In this document: in pieces, positions 1 through 11,615 of the stretch
Layout of the letters: each line of letters begins with the position of its first letter
Numbering within the stretch: position 1 is the first letter of the stretch
From: Tillus elongatus
Lineage: Eukaryota; Arthropoda; Insecta; Coleoptera; Cleridae
Length of the DNA stretch: 64,000 bases
Assembly: GCA_964006375.1 (NCBI GenBank)
Contig: OZ023269.1
Coordinates: 8,859,926 to 8,923,925 of the forward strand
Direction: 5' to 3'
The notes under the pieces: model-generated
What the model was told of the DNA's origin: nothing
Databases searched by the model: none
Seen by the model: only the letters and a program-made list of their open reading frames with translations
Program-made: the position numbers and the translations under genes

Positions 1-227
1 TTCTCTAAAATAAATTCTTCGCCAGAAGAAGTCGTATGTGCTGTCTTTATTCTGGACGATATTCAAAGAAACTCTAATTTCCTGTACTTTAAAATTCAGT
101 TAATTTGTGAATCTTAGGTTTAAAGCTATTTTGTAATCAGGGTAAACGTATTACCTTGCCAAATACGAATTCATATATCTAGTTAAGATGTAAGTTTTTA
201 CAAAAACGTTTGTTTACTATTTTTTAG

Positions 228-372
228 ATAAATTGGACAAGATACTTAAATGTAGTATTTAATGACACTACTGTAATTTTGAACCATGAAACAGATACAG
301 CGATCCTCTTAGATTTGCCATATTTACAAAAACTAACAAGACTATTGAGATACACTGACAAGACTGTTTTAG
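228..372 (+). CDS. M13 neprilysin-like peptidase, internal exon (first seen in window)
   Basis: The exon follows a TTTTTAG acceptor and ends at a GTGAGT donor. It reads INWTRYLNVVFND and later LPYLQKLTRLLRYTDKTVLG, the M13 N-terminal-domain pattern of a NWxxYLN segment followed by YLxxLxxLL. It is 145 nt long and ends in phase 1; the split codon is completed to GAG (Glu) by the exon at 5549. M13 enzymes are type II membrane or secreted zinc endopeptidases that trim small peptides outside the cell. Family members run about 700-770 residues, so roughly 300 N-terminal residues (cytoplasmic tail, membrane anchor, start of ectodomain) must lie upstream. No earlier exon could be recognised in bases 1-227. 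Confidence 0.85.
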
Positions 373-996
373 GTGAGTTATATATTGATTAATTTCTAGT
401 AATGTAAGCAAACAAAAACATCATTTAGTGTTAAAGCTGCCCTAGCACAATCAGGCATCAAAAATGGAGTAAAAAACTCGCTTAAGTATAAAAATTTATT
501 TTTTGGGGAAATTATTTTTAAAACAACCTATTGTTATTACTACTTGATTAGACTATTATATGTCTCAAACAATGAGTACACTGCTTTTGTTTTCTATGGC
601 GACTGAATAATAACGTTTTATCTAAACTTATGTATTTTAGATCAGCGTTTTTACATTTAATAGTCTTAAAAGATTTTGACAAACGAGCCTTAGTTTATTT
701 TTGACTTTTTTTCCATCCAAAGCTTCAATCACAGCCTTTGCCATACAATATACAGTCCGAAATTGCGTATTGCACCTTGCTCCTTTAACGTCGGTCTATT
801 TCCGCGACTATAGCTAATCAGTGACGCCAGGGAGCAGTTTCATCTCACCGTCCTGGAAATTTTGCCGAACACCCTCCTTTCTGTAAGTAGTATAGGAAAC
901 TAACGGCCCAACATTACATGGTAGACGCAACTGACAGCCTCCGAAGACCGGTACGTGCAGCCACAACCTCAGTTGATGTACTAAAAAGGAAACGAC

Positions 997-1069
997 GCTT
1001 CAGCTGAGAACCGAAACGATGAGCTTTGGCTTTAAAAAGCACACGATCTTACCACTGGACCACCGAGGC
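997..1069 (-). repeat. tRNA-derived SINE or tRNA pseudogene
   Basis: On the minus strand a 73 nt stretch starts GCCTCGGTGG and carries an A-box-like TGGTCCAGTGGTA and a B-box-like GTTTCGGTTC near its end. The two ends can pair in 6 of 7 acceptor positions, one of them a wobble. The anticodon region is degenerate. The GC-richer block continuing to about 720 may be the SINE body, but its boundaries are not visible. Confidence 0.5.
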
Positions 1070-2034
1070 TGCAAAGCAAAATGACAAATATTGATTACAT
1101 AATTAGTTGTCACGGACATCAGTTTTGATCTCTATCTCTTTTTCTCCAACCACATTGGCTGTATAATTTACAATGGCAACCCAACCTTTATTATCGGAAA
1201 TTAATAGTATGTATCTTTTCAAATATAACAATATCCAACAAGTGGATTCTAAAATTAATAGTTTTTAATATACAAGGTCATTATTTTCAAATTAGCTATT
1301 TTGTATTATATTCTATCATACCGGTAGTATCAGAAATTTCCTTTCTTATCAATTCACGCAGTTTACAAATTATCAGGTGGCTCTTTTTTACTGATTGTGA
1401 TCTTCCTGCCTTAATTTTAATAATTTTCCCCAATACTACATGCCGTATGTATTAGACAGCTAATGAAGTTCTCCACAAATTGGGACACTTAAAAAACGTT
1501 CATCGAACTAAAATATAAGGATGGTTGGTTACGAAAAGAGACAGAGAGCCCAAGCAGAAGTTGTGCCTAACTAAAATCAAAAATATCCAGATCTACCATA
1601 ATTTCATCTAGGAACTATGTCTAAGATGCATCTACAATTTCGTAAACAAAGAAACACTTTAAAAACCGACAAACTACTTTGCAAATAATGATGTAAAAAC
1701 TAATGTTATACTAACTTTCAAAGAACATCAAACCACTTCAACGCATAACGTATACCATAAGCCAGTATTGACTGGATGCATGCAAAATAATTATTTATGC
1801 GCGCGGGTATGTGCCAAGGCTATCCCAATTGTAAAACAACAACATTTTAAACTGCACAGGCCATAATGTGCTTTTCTAATGAGAACTGGAAATCAAATAT
1901 ATGCTTGAGAAGCTTAGCTGGGCTGGTTGGGTTTTCCTAAAGTGTATGTTATCATGTTTATTGCGAGTTAACAGAAACGACATTCAGCTAGTCTTTCCAT
2001 GCTTGAAGAAGGCCGTTTTTGCAACATCATCGCG

Positions 2035-2409
2035 TTATAAGGTGTAAACAGTGACTTGTTTGCCTTTAAGTTGAAGATCACCACAAAATATTACATCTGA
2101 GGTGTCATCTACAAACAGTTTGACAAAAATGACAAAGTCTGTTAAATCATTTATAAATAAAATAAATAAAACTGGCCACCAGATGATTTCTTGCGGAACT
2201 CCAGTTTTAACCATTTTGCGCTCTGAATTTACCTTCTTCTCAGAACTGAAAATCTTAACAACTTGAGATCGGGCACTCAAATAGGAACTTAGCCAGATTG
2301 CCGAATGTCTCCGCCTGATTTTGGCCAGCGACAAATCATGTGGTGTGGTATCGAAGGCACAGGAAAAACCACACAACAAACCACTTACTATTTTCTTCGT
2401 TTTACGCAT
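2035..2409 (-). pseudogene. Non-LTR retrotransposon reverse transcriptase fragment
   Basis: An open minus-strand segment carries GVPQ, VLFILFINDL and an FVDDT version of the YADD catalytic box, in the order expected for RT motifs 4 to 5, after a degraded SCAFDTT motif 3. It has no endonuclease and no 3' domain, so it is a short relic in the first large intron. It abuts a second, unrelated non-LTR copy on the + strand at about 2412. Confidence 0.7.
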
Positions 2410-2411
2410 AG

Positions 2412-3668
2412 GAAAAGATCTTACTACAAAACATGAATGCTATAAGACATCAGTCACCGCCCCCCTTGGTCGCTCAGACCGCGGCATGGTCTCACGGCTT
2501 CCTGCGCAATGCAACCCAAGGTCACACAGTCATCACACCCTTGTATCGTTTGGCACTGCAACTCCGCGAACTGGGACGAAATGCGGGATAACTTTTCCTC
2601 ATTTCCATGGGAGTCTGTCTGCTTCTCTCATCCTGAACCCTCTGATATCTCACAAAACTTCACCGAAATTATCCAAGCTGGCATGTAATTATTTATTCCA
2701 CGTACACACAAAATCTCTTGAGCCACTCAAAAACCCTGGTTCTCTAAATCCTGTCACAATGCCTGACTTGAAACGGTTTAGGCGCACAAAACGCTTCTAC
2801 ACAATCCCAGTCAGTAAAACCGTCAAGCATTTAACGACGCAAGAAACCGCTATGTCCCCATTCTTTCTGGGGCAAAAAATTCGTTTAATAACCACATCAA
2901 AAGCAACGTCCTCTCAAGCTCCAACGGCAACAAACCCTTCTGGACTCTTGCTAAATCTATTGGGAATAATTTGTGCAAGAGCACGCTCCCGCCTCTTGTT
3001 TCAGATGATGAAATTGTTTCTACCGCCCTGGGCAAGGCTGAACTTTTTTCTCGTCGTTCGTTGGCAATTCTACTCTCAACCCACCTCCAAATATTCAACC
3101 ACCAACAGATCCTAATGTCGCGCCTAAAATGACGGATATCATTTTCAAAACTAAAAAGGTACGAAAGATGCTCTCTTCTCTTAATACCAGGATAGCCTCT
3201 GACCTTGACGAGATCCCAGCAATTGTTCTCAAAAAATGCGCACCAGAACTTGCTCCTGTCCTGACTCGTCTGTTTCAGACATCTTACAATAGAGGCATAT
3301 TCCCTAGTAACTGGAAAACTGCTCGAGTACAACCCGTCCCCAAAAAAGGATCCAAAGCGCTTCCTCTTTCTATTTTATAGATATCTGCACAGGCACTGCT
3401 CAGAGGAGCTTCCTTCCATAGTTCCTCTACCTGCTGCCCTCAACAGATCTACCAGGGGAACAGAGCGAATGTACCCTTTTACTGTCCAGGTCACCAGACA
3501 TAGAACATCTTGTTATGCCCGCTCTTTTGTCCCGAGGACTTCCAAGTTTTTGAACTCCTTGCCGGCACATGTTTTTCCTTCTCCTCCAAACCTCCAAACC
3601 GTCAAGTCCATAATTAATAAGTTGCCTCTTTTCTCCTTGTCGGCACCCACGGTATGATAGTATTTAGA
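2412..3668 (+). mobile_element. Non-LTR retrotransposon family N1, copy A (RT core deleted)
   Basis: The sequence matches the other N1 copies (20080-22290 +, 32429-34970 -, 26019-26565 -, 41485-42030 -, 63690-64000 +). Readable pieces are an endonuclease tail (PLGRSDRG), the linker TDIIFKTKKVRKMLSSLNTR, and VQPVPKKGSKALP. At about 3366 it jumps straight to the C-terminal domain (YRYLHRHCSEE..., SFVPRTSKFLNSLPAHVFPS), so the RT catalytic core is missing. Several frameshifts make it non-coding. It stops matching its relatives just after TAGTATTTAG near 3668. Confidence 0.8.
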
Positions 3669-3887
3669 CTTGCTTTTGTTAATATTTTTGTATATATTTT
3701 TTATTATTCACTTGCAAAAATTGTCTCGCTTGATATTTCAGTTGAATAAATCTTGAGTAAGGTTTCAAGATACCGAAACTTCGTGTATCAAGGTTAATTT
3801 ATTCATTATTTTCTTTGGATTCTTTATTTTTAAGTACATATATGATAATATGTAGCTTTTACGTATCTCAAAGAAACTTATAACTAC

Positions 3888-4163
3888 TTGACTGTAATTC
3901 AAATTAATCGCGTATTTTCTGTACGTCATGATTTAACAAAAGATAAAAGACACTGTGATTGGAAACTGAAACAGAAAGCAGAATCACCCAAAAAAAAAAC
4001 ACAAAAAACAGTAACAGGGAGTTATGCGCTGGATACGTATTTCGAAGATAATGACTTGAAAGATGTTTATAAAGTTGATAATTTGAAGAGCCTTTTAGGT
4101 GGACCAAAGGATACTATTGAATTTATCAAATATCTTATAATAACCAAACAAAATCTATATTAG
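3888..4163 (+). other. Unassigned 91-codon open frame
   Basis: The frame encodes a Lys-rich N-terminal half and an acidic C-terminal half (LDTYFEDNDLKDVYKVDNLK). I recognise no family, and there are no splice sites that fit the M13 gene. It may be a transposon-derived fragment. The opposite strand is also open, so chance is plausible. Confidence 0.2.
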
Positions 4164-4514
4164 GTAAACTCTGAGATCAATAGCAGCAAGATTTAAAGAG
4201 CACATAGCTCATTTTAGATTCAATAGAGCAGAAAAATCTAGCGTTTACTAACAATATGATTGACTCGGGACATAAAGTAGGTAAGAGTAATCTTAAGTTA
4301 TTGAAATTAACGGGGGTTATCTCAGGTTAGATGCTTTGGCAAGTTTATAAATCCCAAAAGTAAATCCAGAAAATTTAACAAATTCAGACATGGATCCAGT
4401 CAATTCAACACTCTTTGAAATTGCACCAACTAATCCTTGGTTGTTTTCGACATCGACACAACAACCGGTTAGGTGTATCCAGTGAAACAACAATAGTGCT
4501 TCGATTACGGCACC

Positions 4515-4612
4515 CGGTGCTACGTCATTCGCTGTTGCATCATCCGATGCTGAGGCATCTGATATTGCATCGTTCGGTATTACATCATCCGATATTGCAT
4601 CACCGGTATTAG
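4515..4612. repeat. 15-bp minisatellite
   Basis: About six imperfect 15-bp units with the consensus CGATATTGCATCATC run head to tail. On the minus strand they read as a five-residue D/N-A/V-I-S/P-D repeat inside an open frame of about 115 codons with no other recognisable domain. Confidence 0.65.
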
Positions 4613-4651
4613 ATAATTTGTAGTGTAAATAGTTTAGGTATATAAAAAGTT

Positions 4652-5110
4652 CGGGGCGCAGCAAGTGCGTTATGGTAGTGATTTTTTATTAAATATTTCA
4701 AAATTGGATAACTAATATTTCTCTAAACTTGGAAAGTTGAATTTTAATATGTACGAAGGCCTTTTCCAAGGCAACATTATCCACTAAATGTCATTAAAAA
4801 AGCTTTGCAATTTTCGGAGAATTTTTTTTCTAAAATAATATGAAAATTTAAAAAAATCAATTTTCCATAAACTTAGAAAGTTGAATTTTTGGTGTGTAGT
4901 AAGATCTTTCCCAAGGCAACATATCCACCAAATTTAATTAAAATGGCTTTGTAATTTTCGGAGAAAACTTTTTTTTCTCAAAATTTTTCCGGAAAACCTT
5001 GTTCTATTTTCCTGGCTAACAAACTCATCCAAGCCATTAATAAAATAAAGGCACTTGCCGAGTTTCATCGAAATCGGATGATTTCACTAATAGGACACTT
5101 TTGCCCATAC
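4652..5110 (+). repeat. TA-core repeat family, left part without the (TA)n core
   Basis: It begins with GCGCAGCAAGTGCGTTATGG, the terminal motif shared with 6180, 40196, 61853 and, inverted, 38508, 45902 and 62153. It then carries the left-arm landmarks TTTTCCGGAAAACC, ATCCAAGCCATTAATAAAAT and TCATCGAAATCGG. Within it a segment of about 140 bp beginning GAAAGTTGAATTTT is tandemly duplicated (near 4732 and 4873). It ends before any TA array. Confidence 0.6.
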
Positions 5111-5130
5111 AGTTAGTTTAGCGATAGCTA

Positions 5131-5160
5131 CTGATGAAGAGGACTTTGTTATCGAAATGC
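5131..5160 (+). ncRNA. Degenerate hammerhead-like motif
   Basis: CTGATGA, one extra base, a mostly paired helix II (GAGGAC/GTTATC around a TTT loop), then GAAA. The helix I arms do not pair, so this is at best a decayed relative of the motifs at 7549, 35437, 44066 and 44361. Confidence 0.2.
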
Positions 5161-5548
5161 TAATACAGCGCGTGTTGTTGCCGGGGTTATTCTGATTTTT
5201 GTTTAACATATAACCTGCAAAATGATATGAGGACTTTATGGCAGTTGTACACTATCGTTAGTACAAATAATTTTCCAAATGTATGAAAACAAAGGTGACA
5301 TACATATGCATATTAGGCATCCATTATTCACTCATTTGAAAAATGCATTCATCCAAGCATAACGTCTAAGCACACATTGTATGTTCAGATAGTTAAGCTC
5401 GGAAGTGGTTATACAAGTCAGTAGATAAGCTTAGACTCTGACGCTATTCGCGACAAACTGCGGCTGCCAGCAATAAGTGATGTTCTTGTTCTGTTAAATG
5501 TTTTATTATCCATGGGGAGTGAAGTAATGTGTGTAATTGTATTACTAG

Positions 5549-5763
5549 AGCGGTTCCTGTGGTGGAGTGTATTCTCAACAGTCGCCCCACTTACTTTAGC
5601 CAAGTTTCGATCACTGGGATTTGAATTTTCTCAACAATTGTTGGGTCTCCAGGCCAGAACTCCCAGGTGGAAGGGATGTACTACTAATGTTAACGCTAAT
5701 TTTGGTCTGGCTCTTAGCTATCTCTATGTAAGGACGCACTTTAACAAGGGTTACAGAGACAAG
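5549..5763 (+). CDS. M13 neprilysin-like peptidase, exon
   Basis: The acceptor is ...TATTACTAG and the donor is AAG|GTAAGG. The exon is 215 nt and completes the Glu codon started at 372. It reads ERFLWWSVFSTVAPLT, then FEFSQQLLGLQ, PRWKGCTTNVNANFGLAL and YLYVRTHFNKGYRDK. These match the M13 segments NYLxWR, FxxxLxG, PRWxxCv (conserved disulphide Cys) and YVxxxF. It ends in phase 0. The W-W pair replaces the more usual MW/VW. The 5.2 kb intron before it holds a tRNA-derived repeat, two non-LTR fragments and a minisatellite. Confidence 0.93.
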
Positions 5764-6179
5764 GTAAGGTGTATATTAAATATTATTTTATCTTATTAAA
5801 TTATAATATTTTAACTTACCATGTTTTTATGCAACTTAATATGGAAATTATTTTCTGATATCATAGTCGTTAGAAAAAAGTTTTAACAAAGGCTTTCAGA
5901 TATTCTTTTCCACACACTGCCGATATTCAACTTTTCTTAGCGTAAACAACTTCATTAATATGGCAACCACATTTATTTCAAATGGTAATATATGATATTT
6001 TTTTTGTATTTTAGGAAAGAACGTTTTTTTCTCGATACGGTACTATAATGTTTTAATCGTCAACAACTGTATACAAATGAGCTACTATGCATTCCTTAAA
6101 ATACGCGAATACGATCAAATTTTCAACTTACATACAAACCGTTATTAAAGTGGATAATACACAAAAAAATAAAATCTCT

Positions 6180-6855
6180 CGAGGCAGCAAGTGTGTTATG
6201 GTAGAGAATTTTCTTTAAAATATTTATAATAGCAAATGTCTTTCTTTGATGAAAGCAGGGATCAAACTTGGCTGCCTATATAGTAGAAACTATATAGGCA
6301 ACTACACTAAACCTACAAATAAATATCCAAAAAGGCACCAACTTAACTAAACTGACAGCCAAAGCATCAAAGAAAGGGTCTATTTGAAATGGATATTTTG
6401 TAAACATTTTAGTAAAACGAAGGGCAATGACGGTTGAATCTGAAACTTATGGGTTTGCAGAACACTCTTGTTGCAACATTTTCTTTTCACAATCGGTATT
6501 TGTTTCACATTCTTTGCCTAAACATTGCCAATTTTGACGTTTAAAATTGCGAGTTTGACATTTTGAGGAAAACTCCAAAATTTGTTTCTTTAACTCCACA
6601 TAACTTTATCTTTAAAGTTAGAGACATAAATTTTGGTACAGAGTTCACTCTTTATAATACAAACACGCGTACCAAATTTGGTTGCCCTTAATTTGTTATT
6701 TAGGGAGATATGAATTTTTTCAGAAAGAAAACACAAAATTTTCCGGGAAAACCTGATCCGATTTTCCTGATAACGAACTTACCCAAGCGACTTGCAAAAG
6801 AAAGGTACTCACCAAATTTGATCAAGATCGGTCCATTATTTTTTGAGTCATCGGT

Positions 6856-6938
<83 letters not shown>

Positions 6939-6985
6939 ACAGATCTCCTCATTAGCGAATTTAAAAAAAATCGCTAAAAATAAAA
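6180..6985 (+). repeat. TA-core repeat family: left terminus, left arm, (TA)n core, start of right arm
   Basis: It starts with the GCAGCAAGTGTGTTATGG terminus. It carries ACAAAATTTTCCGGGAAAAC and TCGGTCCATTATTTTTTGAG, then 77 bp of (AT)n at 6859-6935, then CAGATCTCCTCATTAGCGAA of the right arm. There is no coding capacity, so it is a non-autonomous element. No right terminus was found. Confidence 0.65.
6859..6935. repeat. (TA)n array, 77 bp
   Basis: Pure dinucleotide repeat forming the core of the repeat at 6180-6985. Confidence 0.98.
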
Positions 6986-7500
6986 ACGCCAAGGTCAATG
7001 CACAGGCATTTATAATTATTTAATTGTATTTACGAACATTCAGTTTTTATTTAGCACCAAATAAAAGCAATTATCAGTCAAAAATATATTAATCTGATTC
7101 CTCCACCGATACCGTTCGTTTATTTGCTTCAAAGAACGAGGCAGGTGTTTACACAATTTTGCGGCAGCATAGTATGGTGATTGCTCGTAACCAAACGATC
7201 GATGACAAGCTATATCAACGGTATATCTATCTCCTATCTGATACGGGTCTTATTTAAAGTTAGAATTAAATAGTTCGAGATGAAACTTTAAAAAAACCAG
7301 CTTTGTAGGTATATATGCAAGGATTTGTCAAGATGTGGTGATCTATAAAGTATGATCGACAGGTCTCCCTTGTTCTTATAAAAAACTGTTTAATAATTCT
7401 TTTTCGAATTATACATACTCTGAAGTACATCCGCAGGCAAATATGTTCTGGCAGGACACCAATTGAGCAAGCGGTTAGTAGATATTAAGCAATGTTTTTA

Positions 7501-7657
7501 TAAGTGCACTTGGAGAACCTAAATAACCACAATACATCTTTTTAAAGACCTGACGATCGTTTCACTAACAAAGTTAGCGTCATCAGAGGATGAAAAATTC
7601 TTAAAAAGATGTGTTGTGGTGATTTGGGTTCTCCAAGTGTACTTGTCAGTGCTTATC
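7501..7657. repeat. Inverted repeat with hammerhead-like loop
   Basis: Two arms of about 45 bp (7501-7545 and about 7599-7645) are inverted complements, for example CTTGGAGAACCTAAATAACC versus a copy of GGTTCTCCAAG. The central part holds the motif annotated at 7549-7589. When transcribed from the minus strand the arms would extend helix I of a type-I hammerhead. Confidence 0.7.
7549..7589 (-). ncRNA. Candidate type-I hammerhead ribozyme
   Basis: Read on the minus strand: CCT, CTGATGA (7586-7580), one extra C, helix II GCTAAC/GTTAGT closed by TTT, GAAA (7563-7560), C-GATC-G as a tiny helix III, cleavage triplet GTC (7554-7552), then AGG pairing with CCT. Helix I continues into the long flanking arms. 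The core bases are as expected for hammerheads, except that the base after CTGATGA is unpaired rather than pairing next to GAAA. Hammerheads with such short helix III are known from Penelope-like retroelements; assignment here is inference. Confidence 0.45.
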
Positions 7658-7689
7658 ACAGGTTCCAATCTTCACTCAGTACATGATTT

Positions 7690-8260
7690 TATGCTAAATC
7701 AATTCTTTAATCCACCCAAAGCAAAAATTAGCCATTTAGTTTTTTACTAAGAACATCTGTTTGTAAACTCCAGGTTAAGTCACCGATTACCGCGGTTCCC
7801 AAAAGCGACAATGAGCACGTGGCACTTAGATTATCACCACGCAAACCATGTACGAAGTTGTCGGGGCTTCTATCTTTCTAACGAAGTGAATTACAGTTGG
7901 TCTTCTTAACATTTAGAACCAGCACCATTACTTAAAGCAGTCAACCACTTCCAAATCCCAAACCTGCAGATCCTCGAAATTCGATGCAGAATTCACCACA
8001 GGCGCAGCTTCTGCATACACTATTGCGTTACAGTTGTAAGTGGTCAGACAAATCATTTACGTCTACCAGAAAAGGTAAAGGACACAAAATAGATCCCTGC
8101 GGGACACCAATCTTGATCGAATGTTCTCCATAAAGCGCATTACCCTCCATTTCGAATCAAATTTTAAAGTGAAGGATTCCAGAATTCCATATGTGGCTAT
8201 TTCCGTGGGCATGCCACCACAAAAACCATGCTGAATTTCATTTAGCAACTTTTCTGGTTA
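7690..8260 (-). pseudogene. Non-LTR reverse transcriptase relic
   Basis: The minus strand reads LLNEIQHGF (RT motif 2a), then after a deletion GVPQGSILCPLPFLVDVNDL (motif 4) and later NVKKTNC and LTWSLQTD of the thumb region. Stops and frame changes are frequent and the YADD box is lost. It does not belong to family N1. Confidence 0.65.
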
Positions 8261-8529
8261 TACCGACCAGAAATGACGCTAATTTTTATATTCTTAAAAG
8301 CAGCCCCAATATATTTTTAGAAATTTTGATCACATATGACATTCTGAAAAAAAAAGGGGTACCAAACTCACACATGTGGTGCCAACCCTTTTCAAGTTAT
8401 TCGTCTTTGTTTTTCCAGAGGATACAAATACTGTTTGTGAGACCCCTATCTCGGAGGCAAGTTTGGATGGAAAATTTAAACTCAAGCAGTCGACAAGACA
8501 CACTAAGAGCTACTAACGTTATTAAATAA

Positions 8530-9950
8530 GATAATCAGGTATTAAAATGATGTCCATAAATCGCTGGCCAACCACGGCTTCATCAAAACTAATAACTAGT
8601 TGTTTCAAATGTAATATCCTGTATATGTAAATGTTATTGATATTAGAAGCGATTTTTATTAGCATTTCTTATACTTATTTCCTATAGTTTTCAAGTTTGA
8701 AATCTTTCCAGTTGTAAGCACATGAAATACCGTTTATCATTTTAGTAAGCTCGTCTTGGAAAATAAGTTTGTAACAATCGCGTTGTTTATATCACACAAG
8801 TTTTAAACAGAACATAACTGACATAGACATTTATGCATATATTGTCATGTGTGTTTAGTTTGAAATATGGACATGGGAAAAAATAAGTAAAACAAGAAGC
8901 TCTGAGAGAAAGACAAATAGAAGTGAGCAACAAAAACTGAGAAATATACTTACTAAAACCCATTAAGAAGAGGCAAAGTTTTTCAGTTACATTACGAGAT
9001 ACAATAATTTTTTGACAACAATATGTAAAAGACACGTACTTTAAAAAGAGACAAACCAGCATCAAAGCTTGAGAAACAAAACATGGCCGAAGTGCGAGAG
9101 CAACAACCAAATAATTTAAAGAACTGCTGAAGACAAAGAGTTGCGACGTCACTTGGGCTGTGATGGCGATGACCGTCTTTTTTTAATAAACTTTATCAGT
9201 CCTAAATTATTTGTGTTCCTTTTATAACACTTTATATTATATTTCAGTTATTTGACTCGTGCAGCCCAGTTTAAGAGCCTTGAACCTTGTTTATAAATTA
9301 TAATGAAACAAGGGAGCAATTGTATTTCGTTTACCTTTTGCTAGTATATAACTTTGTTGGTTGGATTTATTTTGGTCGTGAAACAAAATTAAAAATATTT
9401 GCCTAGGTGAAATAGTGAAGTTCTCTTTACAGGGTCGTTTCAGAATATTGTTGCAGAGGAAAACACGAAATGTTTACTTTATTCAGACTTGTAATAGAAA
9501 GTCTATATAGAACATGTGTAGAAAATACAACGCCGCTGGCTTTAGAGAGACTTTGTAATAGATTCGTGAACTTACAAGGAAATTAAATGTATAGTTCGAA
9601 CATCACAAAGGAAATTTGAAATATTGTCATTGTATTTTCAATTCCTGATCAATAATTTGTTTATTTATTTGAAATAAAATTCTGTCCAGTAAAACAAAAC
9701 TGGAATATTATAGAAATTTTACCATAATATAAACATAATATAAATGAAACCTCTTTTCATGTTGTTAAAGAATTTTCATAGAACAAAAAATACCTTGAGA
9801 CTTTCGCTTATCCGGGGTCAGTTTAAATTTTTATACATTCACACACACTCACACACACACACATACGCACGCGCGTGCATGTTTTAAAATGTTTCTGCAG
9901 TCATAACTGAGAAGTACTTGGATCTTGGGTTGAACCGCGTCCATAATTTG
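8530..9950. other. AT-rich intron, nothing recognised
   Basis: There is a short (CA)n-rich tract at about 9839-9877. Long minus-strand open frames here are hydrophobic and low-complexity and match nothing I know. Confidence 0.4.
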
Positions 9951-9960
9951 CTGAAATTCG

Positions 9961-10165
9961 ACTGGCTTAATCACACTAGCGATGTTTAAGCAGAAGATTG
10001 GGATCTTAGAAGTCACAAAAAGCGATGAAGGTGAGATTCGTTCCAGAACAGCACTCTAGAATTGAACTGGCTTAAACACACGAGCGATGTTTAAGTGGAA
10101 TATTAGGAACTCAGAGTTCCAAGGAGCGAAGAAGATGAGATCTGGCGTAGAACTGACTTGTACCT
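9961..10165. repeat. Tandem duplication, period about 105 bp
   Basis: Two imperfect units start ACTGGCTTAA at 9961 and 10066. Both contain CGAGCGATGTTTAAG-like and AAGATGAGAT-like blocks. The function is unknown. Confidence 0.55.
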
Positions 10166-10529
10166 TGCGAAAAGCTTGCTTTTATCGAGCTTTCGCCTAA
10201 CGCTAGGTAACGTAGTTGACATAACATAATGTCAGTAATACAGAATGGCCAACTAGGTAGACTCATTATTCCTAGTGAAGAAAATCCACTGGGTGTATCT
10301 AAAGACTACGTCAAAGACAGCTCAAACTATTTACAATGATGATAACGGTATATAAGTATTCTTTGTACGGCATTGTTTATGCGTAAACCTAATGCGATAC
10401 AGAGGATAAAGCTTACCAGCAAATTGGAAAAGATTGTGAAACCCAGAGATAACTAATTCCAGGTAGAAACTTAAAGGATAGTGTAACTTGGTGAAAGTAA
10501 AGAGACAGGGGCGTACCAATTATGTTTCT

Positions 10530-10632
<103 letters not shown>

Positions 10633-11615
10633 GGCGTCTGCCAAATTCAATCAATAAAGGTGTAACAAAGCTTATCGTATCTTTTTGAGAATAAAATATA
10701 ATCTGCGATTTTGGGGCATCCACCCCATTGAATTCATATTGATGTTAGATGAAATAACATTTAAAAACTGTAGCTTGTTGATAACTACCCGAAATGTTGA
10801 TTGCAAGGTTTGTTGGGGATAGCAGAGAAAGTTAATTAATAATATGCCATAATAAATTTAGAATGATGCTAGATAGACCATATCGCATTGTTACCGTACA
10901 TATATGCAAAATTTTAAAGCTCTAGCTTATTGACAACTGCTGAGTTGCTTATATCAGTCGATATGATTTATCCTGTATTGCATTGACTAGTTAAAACCCA
11001 TTATTGTTTTGGCATTAAAACAAAACTGTCATTTAAAAAGATAATAGATAATATGAGGGTAGCTTGGTTAAGATACTAAAAATAAAAAAATAACCTCAAA
11101 ATAACGTTTTTTAAATGAAGCTATTACACTGTGGCTACACTGTATTTCATAGTACCTTTACACATTACTTAAACAAACACAAAATGTATGGAAACAATAA
11201 TATTTTTCGATAAAAGTTAATTTTAATTTATAATCAGGAATAGTAATACTGCATATTAGTGACCAACCGGATTTCCAATTTCTTTTTTCGGAAACATGCT
11301 TAAAACCACTCCAGTATTCATAAGCAAGAAGAAAAATGCTGTGGAAACACCCTCTTCCCCCAAAGCTGCGGGAACCAGTGTAAACTGGTATGGTGGTGGG
11401 GAAGGCGTCTAATAAAGAAGGAACAATCGACAAAAATAGCTTAGTTGCACTTCTCTAAGCAACCTTTGTTACATTTTGCATCAAAGTTTTCTCTTAATAA
11501 TGAACTTTCCCTCCAGCACATCTTATTGCTTCAGGTCACCAGCTTGTTTAGAGTTTGAAGGAACAACTTATTTCTTGTCGTTTATGCACAAAACATCCTA
11601 CCAAGCAGGCCTAAA

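Noticed and set aside
1..120. A possible upstream M13 exon (frame reading FSKINSSPEEVVCAVF)
   Set aside because: No acceptable donor was found before the stop, and the residues do not clearly match the family.
2321..3115. A 264-codon + strand open frame
   Set aside because: It is a wrong-frame reading of non-LTR copy A; the frame homologous to the endonuclease and linker is different and broken.
6710..6955. Open frames made of alternating Ile-Tyr over the TA arrays (here and at about fifteen other places)
   Set aside because: They are translations of (TA)n microsatellites on either strand, not proteins.
8787..9152. A 121-codon hydrophobic minus-strand frame
   Set aside because: Low-complexity Leu/Phe/Cys-rich translation of AT-rich DNA with no family signature or splice context.
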